Assembly: GCF_046557915.1 (NCBI RefSeq)
Contig: NZ_JBHEBG010000003.1
Span: forward strand, 496,001 to 560,000
Length of the DNA: 64,000 nucleotides
Source of the DNA: JBHEBG01 sp046557915
GTDB taxonomy: Bacteria; Bacteroidota; Bacteroidia; Flavobacteriales; Flavobacteriaceae
Direction of reading: 5' to 3'
Each line of letters opens with the position of its first letter. The first letter of the stretch is position 1. Shown piece after piece: positions 1-7,590 of the stretch. The translations under genes were made by a program, and so were the position numbers. Under the pieces are notes generated by a model that was given only the letters and a program-made list of their open reading frames with translations, was not told the origin of the DNA and ran no database searches.

Positions 1-301
1 AAGGGCTATTTATACCACCGCTATACATCGTTACCAAGGTAGTGCCCACAATGGCCATTATGGACGAAATATTATAGGTAAGCGTTAAATTCTTATGATA
101 GTGAAAGAGAAAGGTATTGGCGAGGTTTAAAATACCAAAGCCCAACAAAAGGTAAGGAATTATATGTTGCATCTCTAAAAGATAAAAACATACAGTGGCA
201 AATATCAGTGTAAAGACGGAAGTGAAGTAATTGACTTTCAGAATTAGCCTTGTCTTATTTTTTAATCGTTCCTGGTTCTGGTCTTGGGTGGTTTTTTTCA
301 T
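1..301 (-). CDS. N-terminal part of a membrane protein, probably a sensor histidine kinase (cut by window edge)
   Basis: The reading frame opens with ATG at 301 and stays open for 100 codons to the window edge. The visible part has a basic, Gln-rich cytoplasmic start (MKKTTQDQNQERLKNK), then three hydrophobic segments at about residues 24-43, 47-64 and 75-92, ending in MYSGGINSP. Short multi-helix domains ending in a GGINSP-type loop are, as I recall, common in front of flavobacterial sensor histidine kinases, so a signalling protein is the best guess. No catalytic domain is inside the window. The gene is separated from secA by a hairpin terminator at 418-446. The coding frame is well supported; the function is inference. 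Confidence 0.6.
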   Translation of the reverse strand, partial: MKKTTQDQNQERLKNKTRLILKVNYFTSVFTLIFATVCFYLLEMQHIIPYLLLGFGILNLANTFLFHYHKNLTLTYNISSIMAIVGTTLVTMYSGGINSP

Positions 302-417
302 CGTACGGACTTTTAATATTTTACCTTGGGACGATAATTCTTCCTTAGAATTGTCTTTTGACGGGAAACTATAGTAAATCTGTGATGTAAAGCTAAATAT
401 GTTTTACCATATAATCA

Positions 418-446
418 AAAACGGTAACCAAAAAGGTTACCGTTTT
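418..446. terminator. Perfect 12-bp hairpin terminator downstream of secA
   Basis: Bases 418-429 (AAAACGGTAACC) pair perfectly with 435-446 (GGTTACCGTTTT) around a five-base loop. The stem is flanked by A runs on one side and T runs on the other, so it can act in both directions. It lies 28 bases past the secA stop codon and ahead of the next minus-strand gene, so it most likely ends the secA transcript. Confidence 0.85.
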
Positions 447-473
447 ATTAATTACTATTGGGGTAGGGTGTAC

Positions 474-3400
474 CTAATCTTCTATTAGTACCCACTCCCC
501 TTTGTCTATGAGGCCTTCTGCCTGTTTATATTTAAGTGTCTTACTTTCGCCCGACATCACATTTTTAATGGTGACCCGGTCGTTTCTTCCAATTTTTGGC
601 CTTTCGCGAACAATGGTTTCGGTAATTTGCGGTCTACCGCCCTGACTTTGCCCGGCCGCCCTGTTTTGTGCAGAAAGCTCATCGCTGTTCGGAATTTCTT
701 CCTTGCTGGTACGCAATTTTTCCTTAGGTCTGCGCACACTCCTCGCTTCTTGTATGTCCTCGGTATTGGAAGAGGGCAATTCCCCTTTGAACAAGAAAGA
801 GACCACTTCTTTGTTTACTTTTTCTATCATGGCCTTAAAAAGCTCAAAAGCTTCAAACTTGTAAATCAAGAGCGGATCTTTTTGCTCGTGGACCGCTAGC
901 TGCACGGATTGCTTCAACTCGTCCATTTTGCGTAAATGGGTCTTCCACGAATCATCTATAATGGCTAGGGTAATATTCTTTTCAAAATCTGTAACTAATT
1001 GTTTTCCATTACTTTCGTACGCATTTTTTAGATTAGTGACCACATTCAAAGATTTAATCCCGTCCGTGAATGGAACTACGATACGTTCAAAATTATTGGC
1101 ACTATCCTCATATACCTTTTTAATTACCGGAAAGGCGGTAGCGGCGCTGCGCTCCATTTTGTCCTTATAAAATTTGTAAGCGGCCTCGTAAATTTTGGTC
1201 GCAATTTCCTGTACGTCCCGTTTTGCAAATTCGTCTTCGGAAACCGGAGAGGTAACGGAAAAATATTTGATCAGTTCAAATTCAAAATTCTTATAGTCGC
1301 TAGCTGCTTTGTTGGTGTCGGCAATAACTTCGCAGGTATCGTAGATCATGTTGGCAATATCTACCTTTAAACGCTCTCCTTGCAGGGCATGGCGCCTTCT
1401 TTTGTATACCACCTCCCTTTGGGCGTTCATTACATCATCATACTCCAACAAACGTTTTCGTACACCAAAATTGTTCTCCTCAACTTTTTTCTGCGCTCTT
1501 TCAATAGACTTGGTCATCATGGAGTGTTGTATAACTTCACCCTCTTCCAGTCCCATCCTGTCCATCATTTTGGCAACCCTATCCGAGCCGAACAAGCGCA
1601 TAAGGTTATCTTCCAAGGAAACATAAAACTGTGAGCTTCCCGGATCTCCCTGACGCCCAGAACGACCCCTTAACTGGCGGTCTACCCTTCTAGAATCGTG
1701 TCTTTCTGTACCTACAATGGCCAACCCGCCTGCTTTTTTAACCTCATCGGACAGTTTAATATCCGTACCTCGCCCAGCCATGTTCGTTGCAATGGTAACC
1801 ACCCCTGCGTTTCCAGCTTCGGCAACTATATCGGCTTCTTTCTTATGTAATTTGGCATTCAAAACGTTGTGCGGAACCTTACGGATGGTTAAGGTTCTAG
1901 AAAGTAGTTCCGAAATTTCCACGGAAGTGGTTCCTATAAGAACCGGTCTCCCTGCCTGTGAAAGCTTGGTAACCTCATCAATGACCGCATTGTATTTTTC
2001 TCGTTTGGTCTTATAGATTAAATCGTTCCTATCATCACGTGCTATAGGCCTGTTAGTAGGGATTTCCATGACATCCAACTTATAGATTTCCCAAAACTCC
2101 CCGGCTTCGGTAATGGCAGTACCCGTCATACCCGCCAATTTTTTGTACATCCTAAAATAATTCTGAAGCGTAACCGTGGCAAAGGTCTGGGTCATGGCCT
2201 CGATCTTTACATTCTCCTTGGCTTCTATGGCTTGGTGCAATCCGTCAGAATAGCGGCGACCGTCCATAATACGACCTGTTTGCTCATCCACGATCATCAC
2301 TTTATTATCCATTACCACATACTCCACATCCTTTTCGAACAGTGTATAGGCCTTAAGGAGTTGGCTCATGGTATGTATACGCTCACTTTTTACCCCAAAA
2401 TCCTTAAAGAGCGCTTCTTTTAGCTCGGCCTCTTTTTCTATTTCTAAATTCTGATCTTCAATTTTGGCAATTTCCCCGCCTATATCGGGCATTACAAAAA
2501 AATCGTTGTCCTGATCTCCAGAAATATAGTCTACCCCTTTATCGGTAAGCTCTATCTGATTATTTTTTTCGTCGATAACAAATAACAGTTCCGCGTCTAC
2601 CTTGGGCATTTCACGGTTATTGTCTTGCATATAGAAGTTTTCGGTTTTCTGAAGCAGTTGTTTTACGCCTTCTTCACTCAAAAACTTAATTAACGCCTTG
2701 TTTTTAGGTAAGCCCCTATGTACTCTAAGTAAAAGGAAACCACCTTCCTTGGTATCTCCTTCGGTGATAAGTTTTTTGGCTTCGGCAAGTACTCCGATGA
2801 GGTATTGTCTTTGTTTTTGTACAATATCCCCTACTTTAGGTTTTAGTTCGTTAAACTCGTGGCGATCTCCCTCTGGTACCGGACCTGAAATAATCAATGG
2901 CGTACGTGCATCATCTACCAATACGGAATCTACTTCATCCACAATGGCATAATGATGGGGTCTTTGCACTAGGTCATCTGGTGTATGGGCCATATTGTCC
3001 CGGAGGTAATCAAAACCAAATTCGTTGTTGGTGCCGTAGGTAATATCCGCATTGTAGGCGGCCCTTCTACCGTCCGAGTTTGGCTGATGCTTATCTATAC
3101 AGTCTACTGAAAGTCCGTGAAATTCAAATATTGGAGCCATCCAAGCACTATCCCTTTTGGCAAGATAGTCGTTGACGGTAACCAGATGCACCCCGTTCTC
3201 GGTAAGGGCATTTAGATAAACCGGTAATGTGGCCACCAAGGTTTTTCCTTCGCCGGTATGCATTTCTGCAATTTTTCCCTGATGCAGTGCAATACCACCA
3301 ATAAGCTGTACATCGTAATGTACCATATCCCAGGTAACCTCCTTTCCGGCGGCGTCCCAAGAGTTTTTCCAAATGGCATTATCCCCGTCCAAGGTAACAT

Positions 3401-3836
3401 AGTCCTTAGTTCCCGATAACGAGCGGTCATACTCGGAAGCGGTAACAGTAAGTGTTTCATTGTCCACAAAACGTTTTGCTGTCTCTTTTACCACAGCGAA
3501 AGCCTCCGGTAATATTTTATTGAGTGTATCTTCCGAAATTTTATACGCTTCTTCCTTAAGCTTGTCTATTTCAGCATAGATGTCCTCATTTCTATCAATA
3601 TCCGAAGAGTTTGTAACTTCTTTGTGCAAAGATGCAATTTGGTCATCTATAGTTTTGGAGGCATCCTTTATAATAGATTTAAAACCAAGCGTCTTATTGC
3701 GAAGCTCATCATGGCTAAGTGCGCCAAAGGCTTCCTCAAAAGATCTTATCTGATTTACTATCGGTTGCAGTTCCTTAACATCTTTCTTGGCCTTATCACC
3801 AACAAAAGTTTTAATTACCGAATTTAGGAAACTCAT
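474..3836 (-). CDS. secA: Preprotein translocase ATPase SecA
   Basis: SecA is the motor ATPase that pushes unfolded preproteins through SecYEG at the inner membrane. The 1120 residues carry the Walker A motif TGEGKT at 194-199, DEVD at 300-303, the GTNNEFGFDYLRDN motif, and later TNMAGRGTD and RQLRGRSGRQGDPG of the second motor domain. It is about 200 residues longer than the enterobacterial protein. The extra length is largely an insertion between about 320 and 530 in the first nucleotide-binding domain, as is usual in Bacteroidota. The C-terminus keeps the GRND lead-in that normally precedes the zinc-binding cysteines, but no cysteine follows (GRNDRVTIKN), so the usual metal/SecB-binding tail is absent. 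The gene stands alone between two hairpin terminators. Confidence 0.98.
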   Translation of the reverse strand: MSFLNSVIKTFVGDKAKKDVKELQPIVNQIRSFEEAFGALSHDELRNKTLGFKSIIKDASKTIDDQIASLHKEVTNSSDIDRNEDIYAEIDKLKEEAYKISEDTLNKILPEAFAVVKETAKRFVDNETLTVTASEYDRSLSGTKDYVTLDGDNAIWKNSWDAAGKEVTWDMVHYDVQLIGGIALHQGKIAEMHTGEGKTLVATLPVYLNALTENGVHLVTVNDYLAKRDSAWMAPIFEFHGLSVDCIDKHQPNSDGRRAAYNADITYGTNNEFGFDYLRDNMAHTPDDLVQRPHHYAIVDEVDSVLVDDARTPLIISGPVPEGDRHEFNELKPKVGDIVQKQRQYLIGVLAEAKKLITEGDTKEGGFLLLRVHRGLPKNKALIKFLSEEGVKQLLQKTENFYMQDNNREMPKVDAELLFVIDEKNNQIELTDKGVDYISGDQDNDFFVMPDIGGEIAKIEDQNLEIEKEAELKEALFKDFGVKSERIHTMSQLLKAYTLFEKDVEYVVMDNKVMIVDEQTGRIMDGRRYSDGLHQAIEAKENVKIEAMTQTFATVTLQNYFRMYKKLAGMTGTAITEAGEFWEIYKLDVMEIPTNRPIARDDRNDLIYKTKREKYNAVIDEVTKLSQAGRPVLIGTTSVEISELLSRTLTIRKVPHNVLNAKLHKKEADIVAEAGNAGVVTIATNMAGRGTDIKLSDEVKKAGGLAIVGTERHDSRRVDRQLRGRSGRQGDPGSSQFYVSLEDNLMRLFGSDRVAKMMDRMGLEEGEVIQHSMMTKSIERAQKKVEENNFGVRKRLLEYDDVMNAQREVVYKRRRHALQGERLKVDIANMIYDTCEVIADTNKAASDYKNFEFELIKYFSVTSPVSEDEFAKRDVQEIATKIYEAAYKFYKDKMERSAATAFPVIKKVYEDSANNFERIVVPFTDGIKSLNVVTNLKNAYESNGKQLVTDFEKNITLAIIDDSWKTHLRKMDELKQSVQLAVHEQKDPLLIYKFEAFELFKAMIEKVNKEVVSFLFKGELPSSNTEDIQEARSVRRPKEKLRTSKEEIPNSDELSAQNRAAGQSQGGRPQITETIVRERPKIGRNDRVTIKNVMSGESKTLKYKQAEGLIDKGEWVLIED

Positions 3837-4005
3837 AATATGTGTTCTATTTTAATGTAGTATCTGCAAAACAATATGTTAATGCGGTACTGTATTATCA
3901 TGTAGCTGCAATTTTTGGATCAAATTGCGATATTTGTCTTAAAGCAAAAGGTGTTCCAACTTACATATTTTATGAAAACCCTCTGGACGACTGCCAAAAT
4001 TACAT

Positions 4006-4032
4006 AAAAAAAAAGCCTCAAATGAGACTTTT
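4006..4032 (-). terminator. Terminator of the DUF2795 gene
   Basis: On the minus strand AAAAGTCTC pairs with GAGGCTTTT (9 bp, one G-U pair, four-base loop) and is followed by an unbroken run of T. It lies about 30 bases past the stop of the gene at 4062-4286 and upstream of secA, so the two genes are separate units. Confidence 0.8.
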
Positions 4033-4061
4033 CTGTTGTAATTCCGTTAATATTGTTTTTG

Positions 4062-4286
4062 TCAATATTCGTCTTCGTTCCATAGATAATCCTCTTCTGT
4101 AGGATAGTCTGGCCAAATTTCCTCAATAGATTCATATATTTCCCCGCCTTCTTCCTCCATTGATTGCAGATTTTCAACAACCTCCAAGGGGGCACCGGTT
4201 CTAATGGCATAATCTATAAGTTCGTCTTTGGTGGCTGGCCAAGGGGCATCACTAAGGTATGACGCAAGTTCTAATGTCCAATACAT
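4062..4286 (-). CDS. DUF2795 domain protein, 74 residues
   Basis: This is a small, acidic, soluble protein beginning MYWTLELASYLSDAPWPATK. The order YLSDAPWPATKDELIDYAIRTGAP is the DUF2795 signature: a short helical domain with a conserved Trp-Pro and a hydrophobic-acidic pattern after it. No catalytic residues are evident and the function of the family is unknown to me. The C-terminal third is rich in Glu, Asp and Trp. The gene has a textbook promoter at 4314-4343 and its own terminator at 4006-4032, so it is transcribed alone, which suggests substantial expression. Family call is confident, role unknown. Confidence 0.85.
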   Translation of the reverse strand: MYWTLELASYLSDAPWPATKDELIDYAIRTGAPLEVVENLQSMEEEGGEIYESIEEIWPDYPTEEDYLWNEDEY

Positions 4287-4313
4287 GGCTTCGGTTTGAT
4301 TTTAAAATTTTTG

Positions 4314-4343
4314 CAAAAGTAAATTTTCTACTGAAAAAGTCAA
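4314..4343 (-). promoter_or_regulatory. Bacteroidota sigma-A promoter of the DUF2795 gene
   Basis: On the minus strand TTG (4343-4341) is followed after exactly 19 bases by TACTTTTG (4321-4314), a full match to the Bacteroidota -33/-7 pattern TTG-N19-TAnnTTTG. The -7 box ends 27 bases before the start codon at 4286. Confidence 0.8.
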
Positions 4344-4423
4344 GTGATTTTATACTTATTTCGACTATTTTATCAACAAAATTTTTACTTTAATAATTTG
4401 ATAACGAAGAAATAATGAATTTA

Positions 4424-4999
4424 TTAGTCCTTTTTTTCGGGAATCCATTTTATTTCATTCGCTTTAAGGTCGTTGGACAACTTTCGTGCCAATACAAACA
4501 GGTAGTCGGAAAGTCTGTTAATATATGACAGCACATTTTCATTAAAAGGCTCATTTTCGTAGAGTAGGGTGGCCAAACGTTCGGCCCTTCGGCATACGGT
4601 ACGGGCAATATGACAGTATGACACGGTGGTATGTCCGCCAGGTAATACAAAATGGGTCATGGGAGGCAATTTAGTGTTCATCCTATCCATTTCATTCTCT
4701 AATAGTTCTATATCCGCTATATCGATTTTTGGAATATTGAGCCGCTCTTTGCCACTTTTCAGTACCGCTTTATCCGGATCAGTGGCCAAAATTGCGCCAA
4801 CAGTGAACAGTTTGTTCTGTATATGTGTCAGTATTTCCTTGGAGCGTGGGTCTATTTCTTGGTCGCGCACCAAGCCTAACCAAGAGTTCAGTTCATCTAT
4901 AGTTCCATAACTATCTATCCTCATATGGTGCTTGGGCACCCGGGTACCACCAAAGAGGGCTGTAGTGCCCTTATCTCCGGTCTTGGTGTAAATTTTCAT
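4424..4999 (-). CDS. ATP:cob(I)alamin adenosyltransferase, PduO type
   Basis: The enzyme transfers the adenosyl group of ATP to reduced corrinoid to make adenosylcobalamin. The 191-residue protein has the PduO-type N-terminus YTKTGDKGTTALFGGTRVPKH (residues 4-24), which binds ATP, the central SYGTIDELNSWLG helix, and the later CRRAERL helix with the Arg and Glu typical of the active site. Length matches the family. It is the last gene of a five-gene minus-strand run. Its ATG overlaps the stop of the preceding 50-residue gene (ATGA), so the two are probably translationally coupled. I found no cobalamin riboswitch upstream. No other B12 gene lies in the window, so it probably serves salvage for B12-dependent enzymes elsewhere. 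Confidence 0.93.
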   Translation of the reverse strand: MKIYTKTGDKGTTALFGGTRVPKHHMRIDSYGTIDELNSWLGLVRDQEIDPRSKEILTHIQNKLFTVGAILATDPDKAVLKSGKERLNIPKIDIADIELLENEMDRMNTKLPPMTHFVLPGGHTTVSYCHIARTVCRRAERLATLLYENEPFNENVLSYINRLSDYLFVLARKLSNDLKANEIKWIPEKKD

Positions 5000-5148
5000 T
5001 CGTTGTCTTGTCTTTTTTTATCGCTTCCCGTATAACCGTCCATAAATTTTCTAGATTTCCTCCGTTTAGCATTTTTTCTGTTCTTAATGAGTGTAACAAA
5101 AAACACCAAACCAAATACGGCGAGCAATATATAAATGGTATAATTCAT
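4996..5148 (-). CDS. 50-residue single-span membrane protein
   Basis: The frame runs from ATG at 5148 to TGA at 4998-4996, giving 50 residues. The first 22 (MNYTIYILLAVFGLVFFVTL onward) form one membrane helix. The rest is a strongly basic tail (KNRKNAKRRKSRKF) ending in acidic residues, so by the positive-inside rule the tail faces the cytoplasm. Its stop overlaps the ATG of the adenosyltransferase by ATGA, and it starts 30 bases after the stop of the methyltransferase-like gene. This tight packing supports it as a real gene. I do not recognise the family. Confidence 0.7.
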   Translation of the reverse strand: MNYTIYILLAVFGLVFFVTLIKNRKNAKRRKSRKFMDGYTGSDKKRQDNE

Positions 5149-5178
5149 GACTTTTTCCGTTGTTCTTAAAATTAAGGA

Positions 5179-5682
5179 TTAAATCCGAATCCTAAAATGT
5201 TCTTTAACCTGTTGGGTCCTAAAAAAAACTACCCCGCAATAGAACAGGTCCATGGTAACTGTAACCGAATTATCTTCCTTCAAGGATTTCCATGCATCCG
5301 AACTTGCTTTGTTTTGGTGTATATTGTCTACGAGCAATAAAGTATTGTTGTTTCTAAACTCCGGGTTCAACAGGTATTTGGCCGCATACTGTGGGTCATT
5401 ATTATTAAAATAAATGATGTCATAAGGTCGATTATCAAAATTCAGCAAATGAAACTCCTTTAAAACCTGTTGTTTTAGGACATTATCTTCTTTTTGGACA
5501 AAGACCCGTTTACTGCCAAAATAATGGATACTTTTTAACAAAACCGACATGGTTTTAGAGGGTAGCGTATATTGTTTTTGGTATAGGCACTCGGTAATGT
5601 AGGCATATACGAAGGGCGAATGCACACCGTGTTGGTTCTTGGCAAAGACAATAAACTTTATGAAAGCTATGATACGATGCAC
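5179..5682 (-). CDS. Shortened class I methyltransferase-like protein lacking the SAM-binding core
   Basis: The 167-residue protein resembles both ends of a flavobacterial family of class I SAM-dependent methyltransferases of roughly 240 residues. The N-terminal KNQHGVHSPFVYAYITECLY (residues 15-34) and the C-terminal QVKEHFRIRI are family hallmarks as I recall them. The middle segment, where the glycine-rich SAM loop should be, is missing: residues 41-75 lead straight to YDIIYFNNNDPQ, which corresponds to the family's later strand with an Asp-Gly. Catalysis by the usual route is therefore doubtful. The start is GTG at 5682; no ATG is available. It sits 10 bases after the ABC-F gene in the same operon. 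The deletion is inferred from memory of the family. Confidence 0.65.
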   Translation of the reverse strand: MHRIIAFIKFIVFAKNQHGVHSPFVYAYITECLYQKQYTLPSKTMSVLLKSIHYFGSKRVFVQKEDNVLKQQVLKEFHLLNFDNRPYDIIYFNNNDPQYAAKYLLNPEFRNNNTLLLVDNIHQNKASSDAWKSLKEDNSVTVTMDLFYCGVVFFRTQQVKEHFRIRI

Positions 5683-5692
5683 CTTATATGGA

Positions 5693-7573
5693 TCAGTTTT
5701 CTAAAAAAGCTGCGAGTTGAAACCAGCGTTCTGTTTTAGTATCTATTTTGGCCATAATTGCCTGTAAGTCCCTCGATAGTTCATCTATCTGCTCCCCGGA
5801 AAGCGAGTCGTCCGTAAATTTGTTTTGTACCTCCTCCTTTTTGCATTCCAACTTTTGAATATCCTTTTCCAACTGCTTATACTCTTTTTGCTGTTGAAAA
5901 GACATTTTAGTGCCTTTGTCCTCAGATTTCCAACTTTTTTTTACGCTTTTGTTTTCTAAATTTTCCTCCTTGGCTTCCCTTTTGGATTGTATTGCACTGT
6001 CTTCATAAAACCTATAGTCGGAGTAATTGCCAGGGAAATCTTCGATGATTCCATCACCTTTAAAAACAAAAAGATGATCTACGATCTTGTCCATAAAGTA
6101 GCGATCATGGGAAACTACCAATAAACATCCCGGAAAATCCAAAAGAAAGTTTTCCAATACATTAAGGGTAACAATGTCTAGATCATTGGTGGGTTCATCC
6201 AGAATTAAAAAATTTGGATTTTGAATGAGTACGGTGCAGAGATAAAGCCTTTTACGTTCCCCACCACTTAGTTTCTCCACAAAATCGTACTGCTTTTTTC
6301 GGTCAAATAAGAAACGTTCCAACAATTGCTGCGCAGAGATCTGCCTTCCCTTTTTTAAAGGAATAAAATCGCCGAACTCTCGGATTACATCAATAACCTT
6401 TTGTCCTTCCTTAATCTGGATGCCTTTTTGGGTGTAGTATCCAAATTTAATAGTATCTCCTACCACTACTTTGCCGGTGTCCGGGATGTCTTGCCCCGTA
6501 ACAATGTTTAAAAAGGTAGATTTTCCGGTACCGTTTTTACCAATAATACCGATACGCTCTCCCTTTACAAAGTTGTAGTCAAATTTGTTCAATATTGTGA
6601 TTTCCGGGTAGGACTTGGAAATTTTATGTAGCTCAAGTATTTTACTCCCTAGGCGTTCCATGTTAATTTCTAGTTGTACCTCATGGTCTTTGCGCCTTTG
6701 GTTTGCTTTTTCCTTTATTATATGGAAGTCGTCTATTCTAGATTTGGATTTTGTAGTTCTTGCTTTTGGCTGTTTACGCATCCATCCCAGTTCTTTTTTG
6801 AACAAGATCTTGGATTTGTGCTGTTCTGTGGCTTCCCTCTCCAAACGCGCTTCTTTTTTTTCTAGATAATACGAGTAATTACCTTTGTAGGGATATAGCT
6901 TACCATGGTCCAATTCGATAATTTCATTGCAAACGCGTTCTAAAAAATACCGATCGTGGGTAACCATAAAAAGCGTAATGTTCTCTTTGGCAAAGTAGTG
7001 TTCCAACCATTCGATCATTTCCAGATCCAAATGGTTCGTTGGTTCGTCCAAGATTAGGAGATCTGGTTTGTTGATCAGTGCATTGGCCAGGGCCAGCCGT
7101 TTTTTCTGTCCCCCCGAAAGTGATTTAACTTTAACATCCAGGCGATCTAGTTTCAGCTTAAAAAGTATCTGTTTGTACTGCGTTTCAAAATCCCATGCTT
7201 CAAAACGTTCCATAGCCTCAAAGGCCTTTTGGTATGCGTCTTCATCACCAGGGTTTTTTAGCGCTTGTTCGTAGTTTAGAATCACCTGTAAAACCTCATT
7301 GTCTGAAGCAAAAATGGTCTGTTCAATGGTTAGTTCGGCGTCCAAGACGGGTTCTTGGGACAAGAAAGAGATACGTATCCCTTTTCTTTGGTTTATTTGT
7401 CCGGTATCTGGTGTGTCAAACCCGGAGATTATGTTAAGAATTGCCGTTTTTCCACTTCCGTTTTTAGCAATAAGGGCTATTTTTTGGTCTTTGTTGATGC
7501 CAAAGGATAGGTCTTTAAAAAGTACCAATTCGCCATACGACTTTGATATGTGCTCTACGGTAAGTAAGTTCAT
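5693..7573 (-). CDS. ABC-F family ATPase, Uup-like
   Basis: ABC-F proteins are soluble twin-ATPase proteins that act on ribosomes rather than in transport. The 626 residues hold two ATPase domains. The first has Walker A AKNGSGKT (36-43), signature LSGGQKKRLALA and Walker B LLILDEPTNHLDL. The second has GKNGTGKST, LSGGERKRLYLC and LILDEPTNDLD. Between them is the charged linker, and a coiled-coil tail of about 80 residues follows, as in Uup. I start at ATG 7573 (MNLLTVEHISKSYG). The frame is open 60 codons further upstream, but that part overlaps the DUF4105 gene and does not look like protein of this family. It begins 17 bases past that gene's stop. Confidence 0.92.
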   Translation of the reverse strand: MNLLTVEHISKSYGELVLFKDLSFGINKDQKIALIAKNGSGKTAILNIISGFDTPDTGQINQRKGIRISFLSQEPVLDAELTIEQTIFASDNEVLQVILNYEQALKNPGDEDAYQKAFEAMERFEAWDFETQYKQILFKLKLDRLDVKVKSLSGGQKKRLALANALINKPDLLILDEPTNHLDLEMIEWLEHYFAKENITLFMVTHDRYFLERVCNEIIELDHGKLYPYKGNYSYYLEKKEARLEREATEQHKSKILFKKELGWMRKQPKARTTKSKSRIDDFHIIKEKANQRRKDHEVQLEINMERLGSKILELHKISKSYPEITILNKFDYNFVKGERIGIIGKNGTGKSTFLNIVTGQDIPDTGKVVVGDTIKFGYYTQKGIQIKEGQKVIDVIREFGDFIPLKKGRQISAQQLLERFLFDRKKQYDFVEKLSGGERKRLYLCTVLIQNPNFLILDEPTNDLDIVTLNVLENFLLDFPGCLLVVSHDRYFMDKIVDHLFVFKGDGIIEDFPGNYSDYRFYEDSAIQSKREAKEENLENKSVKKSWKSEDKGTKMSFQQQKEYKQLEKDIQKLECKKEEVQNKFTDDSLSGEQIDELSRDLQAIMAKIDTKTERWFQLAAFLEN

Positions 7574-7590
7574 ACGGATTTTATTGGATG

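Noticed and set aside
4996..5178. Cobalamin riboswitch before the adenosyltransferase
   Set aside because: The gene has almost no leader; it is translationally coupled to the 50-residue gene, and no B12-box-like structure was seen.
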